From Bordetella parapertussis (GTDB lineage Bacteria > Pseudomonadota > Gammaproteobacteria > Burkholderiales > SG8-41), in NCBI GenBank assembly GCA_945870465.1, contig CAMBSS010000069.1:1-20790 (forward strand): a stretch of 20,790 bases of DNA, written 5' to 3'. Position numbers and translations under genes: made by a program. Under the pieces are notes generated by a model. It worked only from the letters and a program-made list of their open reading frames with translations, did no database searches and was not told where the DNA came from. How positions within the stretch are numbered: position 1 is the stretch's first letter; each line of letters starts with the position of its first letter. Shown here piece by piece: positions 6,242-13,842 of the stretch.

Positions 6242-7213
6242 TTAGTCTATCGTCGCGCCCGAAGCCTTCACGACCGGGGCCCACTTCTTGTTTTCCGCGC
6301 GGATGAACTCGGTGTATTCGCGCGGCCCGAGCGGCGAAACGAAAGCGCCCACGCTCGCGAACCGCTCCTTCACTTCGGCAATCGCGACCGCCGCGAAAAT
6401 TTCCTTGCTCATGCGGTTGACGATGTTGGCGGGCACGCCGGCCGGGCCGGAAACGCCGAACCATAATCCGCCTTCGATTCCCGGATAGCCTGCCTCGGCC
6501 ATCGTCGGCAGCTCGGGCAGCACCGCCGAGCGCGTTGCGCTGACTGCGGCAATGGCGCGCAGCTTGCCGGCCTTGATTTGCCCGATGAGGGAGGGGAGAC
6601 CGTCGAACATTACCTGCAACTGCCCGCCCACGAGATCGATGACCGCCGGTCCGCTGCCTTTGTAAGGAACGTGCGTGATGGGCGCGCCGGTGACCGCCTT
6701 GAACAGCTCGCCCATCAGATGGGGCGGACCGCCGCTGCCGGATGAGCCGAACAGGAGCGCGCCGGGCTTGGCCTTGGCGAGCGCGACGAATTCCTTCACC
6801 GAATGCGCGGGCACCGACTGGTTGACGGCCATCACGGCGGGCACTGTTGCGATCAGGCCGATGTGCGTGAAGTTTTTCTGCGCGTCGTACGGCAGCTTGC
6901 GGTAGAGCACGGGGCCTATGCCGTGGGTCGTGCTGGAGGACAGCAGAAATGTGTAACCGTCGGGAGCCGCCTGCGAAACGAATTCCGTGGCGATCACGCC
7001 GGCGGCGCCGCCGCGATTTTCGACGACGACGTTCTGTCCGAGCGCTTCGGCGAGCTTGGCTCCGACCAGCCGGCCGGTGAAGTCGCCAGCTCCGCCCGGC
7101 GGTACCGGCACGACCAGCCGGAGCGGGCGCTGCGGATAGTCGTCCTTCGATGCGGCACTCGCACCAGGCGGGAACAGCGCCAACCACAGCGCCAGCGCGC
7201 GCAGTGAATTCAT
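6242..7213 (-). CDS. Bug/TctC-family periplasmic solute receptor
   Basis: 323 aa from the ATG at 7213. Two upstream in-frame ATGs (7249, 7291) would put a polar stretch before the signal peptide, so the inner start, with AGGGTGA upstream, is preferred. The signal peptide is about residues 1-21 (SLRALALWLALFPPGASA), and the mature protein begins ASKDDYPQRP. Landmarks: VPPGGAGDFTGR, VVVENRGGAAG, FVSQAAPDGYTFL, FGSSGSGGPPH, HVPYKGSGPAV, and PELPTMAEAGYPGIEGG. The 3' end faces the TctC-like receptor gene with only 3 bp between the stop codons. The 5' end faces the dioxygenase gene across a 177-bp divergent region, so co-regulation with that dioxygenase is plausible. The ligand is not predictable. 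Confidence 0.93.
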   Translation of the reverse strand: MNSLRALALWLALFPPGASAASKDDYPQRPLRLVVPVPPGGAGDFTGRLVGAKLAEALGQNVVVENRGGAAGVIATEFVSQAAPDGYTFLLSSSTTHGIGPVLYRKLPYDAQKNFTHIGLIATVPAVMAVNQSVPAHSVKEFVALAKAKPGALLFGSSGSGGPPHLMGELFKAVTGAPITHVPYKGSGPAVIDLVGGQLQVMFDGLPSLIGQIKAGKLRAIAAVSATRSAVLPELPTMAEAGYPGIEGGLWFGVSGPAGVPANIVNRMSKEIFAAVAIAEVKERFASVGAFVSPLGPREYTEFIRAENKKWAPVVKASGATID

Positions 7214-7390
7214 TGCGATGTCACCCTGGGGAGAATTCGAATTCCGCATTGCGTGTGCTCCAGTTGATCGTGGCAGGAAGTTGGACAGCAATTTTGATGC
7301 GGATTACCATGCAACCATCATGCCACGAACCGCAATCTGCAGGCTACGGGCGCGGCGCGCCTTCCCCCTATACATGCCGGAGACACTTAC
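7214..7390. promoter_or_regulatory. Divergent intergenic region with a 12-bp palindrome
   Basis: This 177-bp region must carry the promoters of the minus-strand Bug receptor and the plus-strand dioxygenase. The only conspicuous element is GAATTCGAATTC (7233-7244), a perfect 12-bp palindrome that is also two GAATTC units in tandem, 20 bp upstream of the Bug start codon. It could be a regulator site in the 5' leader. I cannot place a convincing sigma-70 promoter in either direction. Confidence 0.3.
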
Positions 7391-8266
7391 GTGAAAGCAC
7401 TGACAGAGCAGCAGGTCCGCGACTATCGGCAGAACGGTTTTCTGTTTCCGCTACCCGTGCTGACGCCGACGGAGGCCGCCGCCGGCATGGCGAATGTCCG
7501 CCGGCTTGAGGAGCGCATAGCCACGCCGATTTCGCAGGCGCACAAGAAATACCGCTCGGGTTCGTACACCTTCCTGCCGTGGGTCGAAGCGCTGTGCCGC
7601 CACCCGCGCGTGCTCGATGCGGTCGAAGACGTCATAGGCCCCGACATCCTGGTGTTCTGGGCGACCTTTTTCGTCAAGGAGGCGGGATCGCCGGCTTTCA
7701 CTGCGTGGCACCAGGACTCGACCTACTTCGGTCTCGACCCGCACGAGCACGTCACCGCGTGGATCGCGTTGACGGACGCGAGCGCGCAGTCCGGCTGCAT
7801 GGAAGTGCTGCCGCCCGACGGCGCGCCGCGGCAGTACCATCACGCCAATTCCCGGTTGCCCAACAGCATCAACGCCGCGGGCCAGGTCATCGTCGAGCCG
7901 CTGAAAGCGGAGGGCGCGGTGATGATGGAGCTGAAGGCGGGCGAGATGTCGCTGCACCATACGTTTTGCCCGCACCGCTCGGCGCCCAACGACGCACCGC
8001 ACCGGCGCATCGGTTACGGCATCAGCTATATCCCGGCGCACGCGCGCGTCACGTGCGCGCATCGCCTGCCCGCGCTGCTGGTGCGCGGCAAAAACAAGGG
8101 CAATTTCGATCTTATGCCGTCGCCGCGCGCCGAGTTCGATGCCGACGCGGTCGCCGTCGGCGAGGATTTTTTCGGGCGTTTCATGGAGCATTACGCCGAG
8201 CAGGAAAAGCGGCATGCGGAGCAGTTTGCGCATCGAACCACGGCGCAAAGTACTCTGCAGGCATAA
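7391..8266 (+). CDS. Phytanoyl-CoA dioxygenase (PhyH) family Fe(II)/2-oxoglutarate oxygenase
   Basis: 291 aa starting at GTG 7391, with GGAG (7379-7382) 8 nt upstream. The family needs a His-x-Asp...His iron triad and an Arg for 2-oxoglutarate. These are visible as WHQDSTYF (His107, Asp109), the second His in HHTFCPHRSAPN (His195), and Arg206 exactly 11 residues later, the same spacing as in human PHYH. The core is therefore intact and the protein is probably an active cytoplasmic hydroxylase. No signal peptide is present. The C-terminal 60 residues are polar and helical. PhyH-like enzymes in bacteria hydroxylate varied small molecules, so phytanate should not be assumed. It is divergent from one Bug receptor and convergent with the crotonase-fold gene (36 bp between stops). 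Confidence 0.9.
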   Translation: MKALTEQQVRDYRQNGFLFPLPVLTPTEAAAGMANVRRLEERIATPISQAHKKYRSGSYTFLPWVEALCRHPRVLDAVEDVIGPDILVFWATFFVKEAGSPAFTAWHQDSTYFGLDPHEHVTAWIALTDASAQSGCMEVLPPDGAPRQYHHANSRLPNSINAAGQVIVEPLKAEGAVMMELKAGEMSLHHTFCPHRSAPNDAPHRRIGYGISYIPAHARVTCAHRLPALLVRGKNKGNFDLMPSPRAEFDADAVAVGEDFFGRFMEHYAEQEKRHAEQFAHRTTAQSTLQA

Positions 8267-8302
8267 CGCAAGCGTCAATTGCCGCCGGATTTCCGGTGCA
8301 TG

Positions 8303-9082
8303 CTAGCGCCCGCGAAACCGGGGTTTGCGCTTCCCGGCGAAAGCGCGCGCCGCTTCGTCGAAGTCTTCGCTGTGGTCCGCGCGCACCATCATCGCTTCGA
8401 GTTCCGCGTGCTTTTCCGCCGCCTGTCCGGCGCAGATAGCGTTGAGCTGCGCTTTCGAGCCCGCGATCGAAAGCGGCGCGCCGCTCATAATGGGCGCGCC
8501 GAATGCCAGTGCGGCTTCGACCAGATCGCCGTTCGCCAGCGCGTCGAGGAAACCCGCGCGGTGCGCTTCAGCTGCGCCGACGAGTTCACCCGTGTAAATC
8601 CAGCGGCGCGCCTCCTGCGCGCCGATGAGCGCAACGAGACGCTGCAGCTGTATGGTCGGGTAAACGAGGCCGAGCTTGGCGACCGGCACGCCGATGCGCG
8701 CGGTCGCGTCGGCGATGCGGAAGTCGCAGCACATGGCGAGGCTGCAACCGCCACCCACGCACACGCCGCGAATCGCGGCAACGATGGGGAAGGGCGCGTC
8801 CTGCAGGGCCGCGTAGCATTCCTGTATGCGCTTGCGTTGCGCGTCCGCGGCAGCGGCATCGTCCTTGATGGCGCGGAACGCAATGATGTCGTCGCCCGCG
8901 CAGAAATCGTTGCCGGCGCCGGTGAGAATCGCCAGCCGCACTCCACTGTCTTTCGAAAGGGCCGCGAACGCATGCAGTAAATCGGTCCATGCCGCCATGT
9001 CGCAGGCGTTCTTGCGCTGCGGCCGGTTGATGGTGACCACCGCGATTTGCTCGCGGCTGCGGTCGATCAGGATGTTAGACAT
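8303..9082 (-). CDS. Enoyl-CoA hydratase/isomerase (crotonase) family protein
   Basis: 259 aa from the ATG at 9082, with GGAG about 8 nt upstream; the frame is open for 19 more codons that look non-coding. The crotonase oxyanion-hole elements are present: FCAGDD (about 60-65) and GVCVGGGCSLAMCCDFRIA (about 106-124). The two Glu residues used by classic enoyl-CoA hydratase appear replaced. The first position reads GVPVAKLG (Val near 134) and the second falls in GAQEARRW (Arg near 159-160). Hydration by the textbook mechanism is therefore doubtful; isomerase, thioesterase, decarboxylase or C-C hydrolase activity is possible. The gene is third in a ligase-Bug-crotonase operon, 22 bp after the Bug stop, which supports action on a CoA thioester made by the upstream ligase. 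Confidence 0.9.
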   Translation of the reverse strand: MSNILIDRSREQIAVVTINRPQRKNACDMAAWTDLLHAFAALSKDSGVRLAILTGAGNDFCAGDDIIAFRAIKDDAAAADAQRKRIQECYAALQDAPFPIVAAIRGVCVGGGCSLAMCCDFRIADATARIGVPVAKLGLVYPTIQLQRLVALIGAQEARRWIYTGELVGAAEAHRAGFLDALANGDLVEAALAFGAPIMSGAPLSIAGSKAQLNAICAGQAAEKHAELEAMMVRADHSEDFDEAARAFAGKRKPRFRGR

Positions 9083-9104
9083 AAATATGCTCCGGCTGCG
9101 CGGC

Positions 9105-10073
9105 CTATTCCATCTTGATGTTCGCTTCGCGGATGACATTGTTCCACTTGTCGAGTTCGGCGCGAATGCGGCGCGCTGATTCCTCGGGCGACATGGCAGC
9201 AGGTTCTATGCCGAGCTGCGCGAATCTCGCCTTGACGTCGGGCGTCGCGACGATGTTCGTGAACTCGCGGTTGAGCCGCGCGACGATGGCCGGCGGCGTG
9301 CCCGCCGGCGCGAGGATTCCATAAGTCGACGCCACCTCGAAACCGGGCAGCCCGGATTCGCGCCCGGTTTTCACGTCCGGCAGTGTCGTGAGTCGCTCGG
9401 GTGTCGCGACCATCAGCGGCTTCAGGCGGCCGCCTTTGAGGTTGTTGATGGCCGTCGTGGTCGTTGTAAGGATCGCCTGGATCTGTCCGCCCATCAGATC
9501 GACCATCGCGGGCGCGGCGCCGCGATACGGCACATGCAGGATCTTGATTTTCGCCTGGCGGCCGAACATCTCCGCCGCCACGTGCTCGATCGAGCCGTTG
9601 CCTGACGAGCCGAATGCCAGCTGGCCGGGCCGGGATTTGGCGAGAACGATCAGTTCGGGCACGGTGTTAGCGGGCAGGTAAGAATTGACCACCAATACGA
9701 GCGGCAAGGAGCCGACAATAGAGATCGCCGCGAAATCCCGGTCAAGGTCGTAGCCGAGCTGTCCCTGCATCAGCGTCGCGTTCATGGAGTGGGTGGTGAG
9801 CGCCCCCATCAGCAGCGTATGGCCGTCATTGGGCGCTTTCGCGACGAACCGCGCGCCGATATTGCCCGAATCGCCCGGACGGCCGTCGATGACCACCGGC
9901 TTGCCGAGGTTCTCGGCGAGCTTTTGCCCGAGTATGCGGGCGGTCGTGTCGATCGCGCCGCCCGCCGCGAACCCTACGATGATGCTCACCGACTTGGTCG
10001 GATATTCCTGCGCGGCGGCAGGCGTGGCGATGAGGGCGCAGGCGATGAGCGCGGCACGAAGATGGATCGTCAT
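9105..10073 (-). CDS. Bug/TctC-family periplasmic solute receptor (ligase operon)
   Basis: 322 aa from the ATG at 10073, with AGGAG about 10 nt upstream. The open frame extends 30 codons further, but the signal peptide begins here (MTIHLRAALIACALIATPAAA, cleavage before QEYPTKS). Landmarks: GFAAGGAIDTTAR, VVIDGRPGDSGNIG, FVAKAPNDGHTLL (Asn-Asp-Gly where most paralogues have Pro-Asp-Gly), FGSSGNGSIEH, HVPYRGAAPAM, TTTTTAINNLKGGR. It lies between the acyl-CoA ligase (37 bp upstream) and the crotonase (22 bp downstream) on one transcript. This suggests that the imported acid is the substrate of CoA activation. That is inference from context. Confidence 0.93.
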   Translation of the reverse strand: MTIHLRAALIACALIATPAAAQEYPTKSVSIIVGFAAGGAIDTTARILGQKLAENLGKPVVIDGRPGDSGNIGARFVAKAPNDGHTLLMGALTTHSMNATLMQGQLGYDLDRDFAAISIVGSLPLVLVVNSYLPANTVPELIVLAKSRPGQLAFGSSGNGSIEHVAAEMFGRQAKIKILHVPYRGAAPAMVDLMGGQIQAILTTTTTAINNLKGGRLKPLMVATPERLTTLPDVKTGRESGLPGFEVASTYGILAPAGTPPAIVARLNREFTNIVATPDVKARFAQLGIEPAAMSPEESARRIRAELDKWNNVIREANIKME

Positions 10074-10110
10074 GTTATTGGCACTCCTGTGGATGGCTGA
10101 AATATGAGAA

Positions 10111-11694
10111 CTATCTCTGGGATATTGTCGCGGGTGCGGCAGCGGCGGACAAGTCGAGCGCATTTTCCACCGTGCGCGCCAGCTGGTTCTTGCGGATGCG
10201 CTGCGTGGGGGTGCGGGGAAACTCGGCTATGGTTTCGAGATAGCGCGGAATCTGGAAGCGCGGTAGGCGTGGCTCGCACCACTGCAGGAACTCCGCCGGG
10301 TCGAGTTGCTTGCCGGTCACCAGCCGCACTATCAGCTTCAATTCTTCGTCGTCCAGTTCGCCCGGCACGCCGACCAGCGCACATTCTTCGATGGCCGGGT
10401 GGTCATTGACGACGCGCTCGACCTCCCACGCCGAGATGTTGATGCCGCGGCGGCGCACGCTGTCTTTCGTGCGCCCGGCATAGTAGAGCCAGCCCTCCGC
10501 GTCGCGCTTCACGAGGTCGCCGGTGCGAAACCATTCGCCCGCCATCGCTTCGCGCGTGGCCTGCTCGTTGCGAAAATAGCCGAGGAAATGCAGGCCTGGC
10601 TCGCGGGCGCGCACCAGAAGCTCGCCGGGCGCGCCAACCTCAACCTCGGCGCCGGCGGCGTCGACGAGCTTGACGTCGAAATACGACAGCGCCTTGCCGA
10701 TGGAGCCGATCGGGCCATCGATATTGATAGTGACGAATGTAATCATCTCCGAGAGCCCGTAGCCTTCGCGCATCTGCACGCCGAACCGTGCCGAAAAGGC
10801 ATTCCATGTTTCAAGCGGGCAGCCGCCGCCCCACGCGATGCGCACTGAATGCTCGCGGTCGTCGGCGCGCGCCGGCTGCTTCAGCAGCATCGGCAGCACG
10901 CCGCCGAGATAGTGAATGTGGGTCGCGCGACGACGTCGCACCTCGTTCCAGAATTGCGAAGCGCTGAAATGCTCGACCATCGCAAGCGTGATTTTTTCAA
11001 GGATGGCGGCGATGAGGACCGCGACGCCCGCGCCGTGATGCAGCGATTCCCACAGGAAAAACACGTCGCCCGGTTTGGCGCCGGTCAGCCGCAAGGTGCC
11101 CATCGGTCCAGCGCGCAGGGTGCGGTCGGACTTCAGCACGCCTTTGGGCGGACCGGTGGTGCCGGAACTCGGCGTCAAAGCGATGATGTCGTCGGCGGCG
11201 GGCGCGACCCGCGGCGGTTGATTGTCGGGATAAGCGATGAGTCCGGCAAAGCCGTTTTTTACAGCGGACCCGCGCCAGATGACTTTTTCCGTTTTTCCGC
11301 TGGCGAGCACTGCCCTGGTTTGTTCTTCGTACGCGGTGTCGATCAAGAGCGCGCGCGGTTCGAATTGCGTGAAAAAATGGTCGAGTGCGGCGCCGAGCAG
11401 ACTGGTGTTGACCGAAACCCGCACCAGGCCGGTCTTGGCGAGCGCGAGGATGGCCACGATGTGGTCCGGATGGCTGGGCAGCATCAGTGCGACGCGGTCG
11501 CCGGGCACCAGGCCTTGCGCGAGCAGTCCATTGGCGAGGCGGTTCGCGGCGTCGTTGATCTCGCCGAAAGTGTACTGGCGGTCTTCGAACAGCAGAAAAA
11601 TGTGGCCGGGGTCGTCGCGCGCGCGCTGGTCCATGTGGCTGCGCAGAGTGACGTCGCTGACGGGCGGCATTTCGTTCTTGGCTGGATTGCTCAT
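10111..11694 (-). CDS. AMP-forming acyl-CoA ligase (ANL superfamily, CaiC-like)
   Basis: 527 aa, full length for class I adenylate-forming CoA ligases. Core motifs in order: the Thr/Ser/Gly-rich phosphate loop TPSSGTTGPPKGV (about 174-186), GYGLSE (311-316), TGDLV (391-395), the hinge GRTKD (407-411), RRRGINISAWEVE (414-426), and the adenylation lysine in TQRIRKNQ (Lys502). The REGYGLSE and RGINISAWEVE variants resemble crotonobetaine/carnitine-CoA ligase relatives, but that does not fix the substrate. It activates a carboxylic acid to its CoA ester using ATP. It is the first gene of the ligase-Bug-crotonase operon. The ATG at 11694 has no clear Shine-Dalgarno. A TATGAT hexamer on the minus strand (11757-11762) is a possible -10. 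It is divergent from another Bug gene. Confidence 0.92.
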   Translation of the reverse strand: MSNPAKNEMPPVSDVTLRSHMDQRARDDPGHIFLLFEDRQYTFGEINDAANRLANGLLAQGLVPGDRVALMLPSHPDHIVAILALAKTGLVRVSVNTSLLGAALDHFFTQFEPRALLIDTAYEEQTRAVLASGKTEKVIWRGSAVKNGFAGLIAYPDNQPPRVAPAADDIIALTPSSGTTGPPKGVLKSDRTLRAGPMGTLRLTGAKPGDVFFLWESLHHGAGVAVLIAAILEKITLAMVEHFSASQFWNEVRRRRATHIHYLGGVLPMLLKQPARADDREHSVRIAWGGGCPLETWNAFSARFGVQMREGYGLSEMITFVTINIDGPIGSIGKALSYFDVKLVDAAGAEVEVGAPGELLVRAREPGLHFLGYFRNEQATREAMAGEWFRTGDLVKRDAEGWLYYAGRTKDSVRRRGINISAWEVERVVNDHPAIEECALVGVPGELDDEELKLIVRLVTGKQLDPAEFLQWCEPRLPRFQIPRYLETIAEFPRTPTQRIRKNQLARTVENALDLSAAAAPATISQR

Positions 11695-11850
11695 GAGGCG
11701 AAGTGCGGGAATTTTGGTGTGGCGGGTGGCCGGCCGCCGGCAGGCGCGATTTTCGTATCATACCTTTCCCGACGCGCATGCAGTGAAGGCGGACGGCGCT
11801 GGTAGACTGCGGTTTGCCGATCCGAGTTTTAACGAACGAAAGAGCTCCTC

Positions 11851-12834
11851 ATGAAAACCTGTGAAATGGCCGTTGCCGTCGCCCTGATATCCGTTTTTTC
11901 CCATGCCGGCGCCCAGGCGCCCAAGCCGGACTCCGCGGCCGGTTATCCCAGCCGCCCTGTCCGCATGATCGTGCCAGTGGCGCCGGGCGGCAGCAGCGAC
12001 GGTATGGCGCGCATCCTCGGGCAAAAGCTCACCGACAGCTGGGGACAGCAGGTGCTGGTGGACAACCGCGCGGGAGCATCCGAAATCATCGGCACCGACC
12101 TCGTCGCCAAGGGAGCTCCCGATGGCCAGACCGTGGTGCTCGTTTCCCTGCGCTTCTCGGTGAACCCGAGCCTGCTCACGCAGCCGTATGATTCGGTCAG
12201 GGATTTCGAACCCGTCACCATGACGGCGGCGGTCGGCAATGTGCTCGTCGTCAACGTGAAATCGCCGATCACGTCGGTGAAAGACCTGATCGCCGCAGCG
12301 AAACAAAAACCGGGCGAACTCATCTTTGCGTCGTCCGGGCTGGGCGGGGCGCCGCATCTCGTTGGCGAGTTTTTCGCGCTGACGACCGGCATCAAACTCA
12401 CGCACATCGCCTACAAGGGCGGCGGCCCCGCGGTCACCGATCTGCTCGGCGGCAGCGTCAACATGAGCTTCGCCTCCATGACTTCGTCGCTGCAGTTCAT
12501 CAAGGCCGGGCGCCTGCGCGCGCTTGCAGTGTCGTCGAAAGAGCGCTCGTCGCTGCTGCCCGAAGTGGCGACGATGGCGGAAGCCGGCGTGCCGAACATC
12601 GTCGTGCGCGACTGGCAGGGGCTGCTCGCGCCGCGCGGCACGCCCAAGCCCATTGTCGACAAGCTCGCCAACGAAACCCGCCGCATCCTGCGTGACCCGG
12701 CGAACCAGGAGCGTTTTGCGTCGCTGGGGCTCGAAGCCATCGCCAGCACGCCCGAGGAGTTCCGTGCGTCCATCGTGTCTGAAATCCAGCGCTGGGCGAA
12801 AGTGGTGAAGGATGCGAACATCAAGGCGGAATGA
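11851..12834 (+). CDS. Bug/TctC-family periplasmic solute receptor
   Basis: 327 aa, with a signal peptide of about 22 residues (MKTCEMAVAVALISVFSHAGA, cleavage before Q). A longer than usual mature linker (APKPDSAAG) precedes the conserved YPSRPVRMIVPVAPGG. Landmarks: GGSSDGMARILGQKL, VLVDNRAGASEIIG, LVAKGAPDGQTVV, FASSGLGGAPH, HIAYKGGGPAV, and PEVATMAEAGVPN. The loop sequence SLRFSVNPSLLTQPYDSV is distinctive compared with the paralogues here. It is divergent from the acyl-CoA ligase operon (156-bp gap) and convergent with the receptor at 12869 (34 bp between stops). GAAAGAG lies 11-17 nt upstream of the ATG as a weak ribosome-binding site. Shared regulation with the ligase operon is plausible but unproven. 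Confidence 0.93.
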   Translation: MKTCEMAVAVALISVFSHAGAQAPKPDSAAGYPSRPVRMIVPVAPGGSSDGMARILGQKLTDSWGQQVLVDNRAGASEIIGTDLVAKGAPDGQTVVLVSLRFSVNPSLLTQPYDSVRDFEPVTMTAAVGNVLVVNVKSPITSVKDLIAAAKQKPGELIFASSGLGGAPHLVGEFFALTTGIKLTHIAYKGGGPAVTDLLGGSVNMSFASMTSSLQFIKAGRLRALAVSSKERSSLLPEVATMAEAGVPNIVVRDWQGLLAPRGTPKPIVDKLANETRRILRDPANQERFASLGLEAIASTPEEFRASIVSEIQRWAKVVKDANIKAE

Positions 12835-12868
12835 GCATAGATCCCGCCGGCTGCCGCCGGGCGCAAGT

Positions 12869-13840
12869 TCAATTGAGCTGGATCCCCGTCGCCTTGACGA
12901 GTTCCGTCAGGCGCTCGTTGTCCGCGCGTATATCGGCCGCGAGATGTTCGGGCGTGCTCGAAGTCGCGATCAGTCCCTGCGTGAGCAGCTTGGCTTTCAC
13001 GTCGGGTTGGGCGAGCGCGCGCACGGTTTCTGCGTTGAGGCGGTTGATGATTTCGCGCGGCGTGCCCGCCGACGTAAACAGACCGTACCAAGTGAGCGTG
13101 ACGAAAGCGGGCAGCCCCGTTTGGCTGATCGGCGGTACCGCGGGCAGCGGTGGATAGACCGTATCGCCGGAAACACCGAGCGCTTTGAGGCGGCCCGACA
13201 AAATCTGCGGCAGCACCGCGGGATCGAGAAACCCGAGGTCTGCATGGCCGCCCATCAGGTCGGTGATAGCCGGCGCGGTGCCTTTGTAAGGAATATGCGT
13301 CATGCGCGTGCCGGCCAGCATGTTGAACAATTCTCCCGCAATGTGTTGTCCGCTGCCGGCGCCGCCGGACACCATGTTGAGCACACCGGGTTTCGCTTTT
13401 GCGATGGCGATCAGTTCTTGCGCGTTGCGGGCAGGCACCGACGGATGAGCGACCAGGATGTACGGCCACGAGACGAGATTGCTGATGGGCGCGAGATCGC
13501 GCGCGGACACGTAGGGTGGCGGCGGGTTCATCAGATGCGCGGCGGCGATGGGCCCGCGTCCCGCGACGAGCAGCGTATAGCCGTCTGGCGCCGCTTTGGC
13601 AACGTAATCGGTGCCCACCGTGCCGGTCGCGCCGGGACGGTTGTCCACGATGACCGATTGCCCGAGCGCTTCGGCAAGTTTTTGCGCAATCGCGCGCCCG
13701 GTGATGTCGACGCCGCCGCCGGCGGGATAAGGCACGACGATGCGCAGCGGCTTCGCCGGATAAGTTTGTGCAGCCGACAACGCTGCATTGAGCAGCAGCG
13801 TGGCCGCGCAAATGCGAAATATGCGGAATTTTTTATGCAT
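12869..13840 (-). CDS. Bug/TctC-family periplasmic solute receptor, coupled to an MFS gene
   Basis: 323 aa from the ATG at 13840. The frame runs far upstream, but that part is antiframe inside the MFS gene. The signal peptide is basic then hydrophobic (MHKKFRIFRICAATLLLNAALSA, cleavage before AQTYPAKP). Landmarks: VPYPAGGGVDITGR, VIVDNRPGATG, YVAKAAPDGYTLL, MVSGGAGSGQH, HIPYKGTAPAI. It is the nearest relative of the receptor at 2583-3548. An unusual run PPPPYVSARDL sits where paralogues have a GYNPLKDL-type segment. The start codon is only 2 bp after the MFS stop (TGA-AC-ATG) and lacks a strong ribosome-binding site of its own. This implies translational coupling to the transporter gene. Confidence 0.93.
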   Translation of the reverse strand: MHKKFRIFRICAATLLLNAALSAAQTYPAKPLRIVVPYPAGGGVDITGRAIAQKLAEALGQSVIVDNRPGATGTVGTDYVAKAAPDGYTLLVAGRGPIAAAHLMNPPPPYVSARDLAPISNLVSWPYILVAHPSVPARNAQELIAIAKAKPGVLNMVSGGAGSGQHIAGELFNMLAGTRMTHIPYKGTAPAITDLMGGHADLGFLDPAVLPQILSGRLKALGVSGDTVYPPLPAVPPISQTGLPAFVTLTWYGLFTSAGTPREIINRLNAETVRALAQPDVKAKLLTQGLIATSSTPEHLAADIRADNERLTELVKATGIQLN

Positions 13841-13842
13841 GT

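Noticed and set aside
8267..8302. Terminator between the convergent dioxygenase and crotonase genes
   Set aside because: CCGGATTTCCGG gives only a 5-bp stem with a tiny loop and no T-run, too weak to call.
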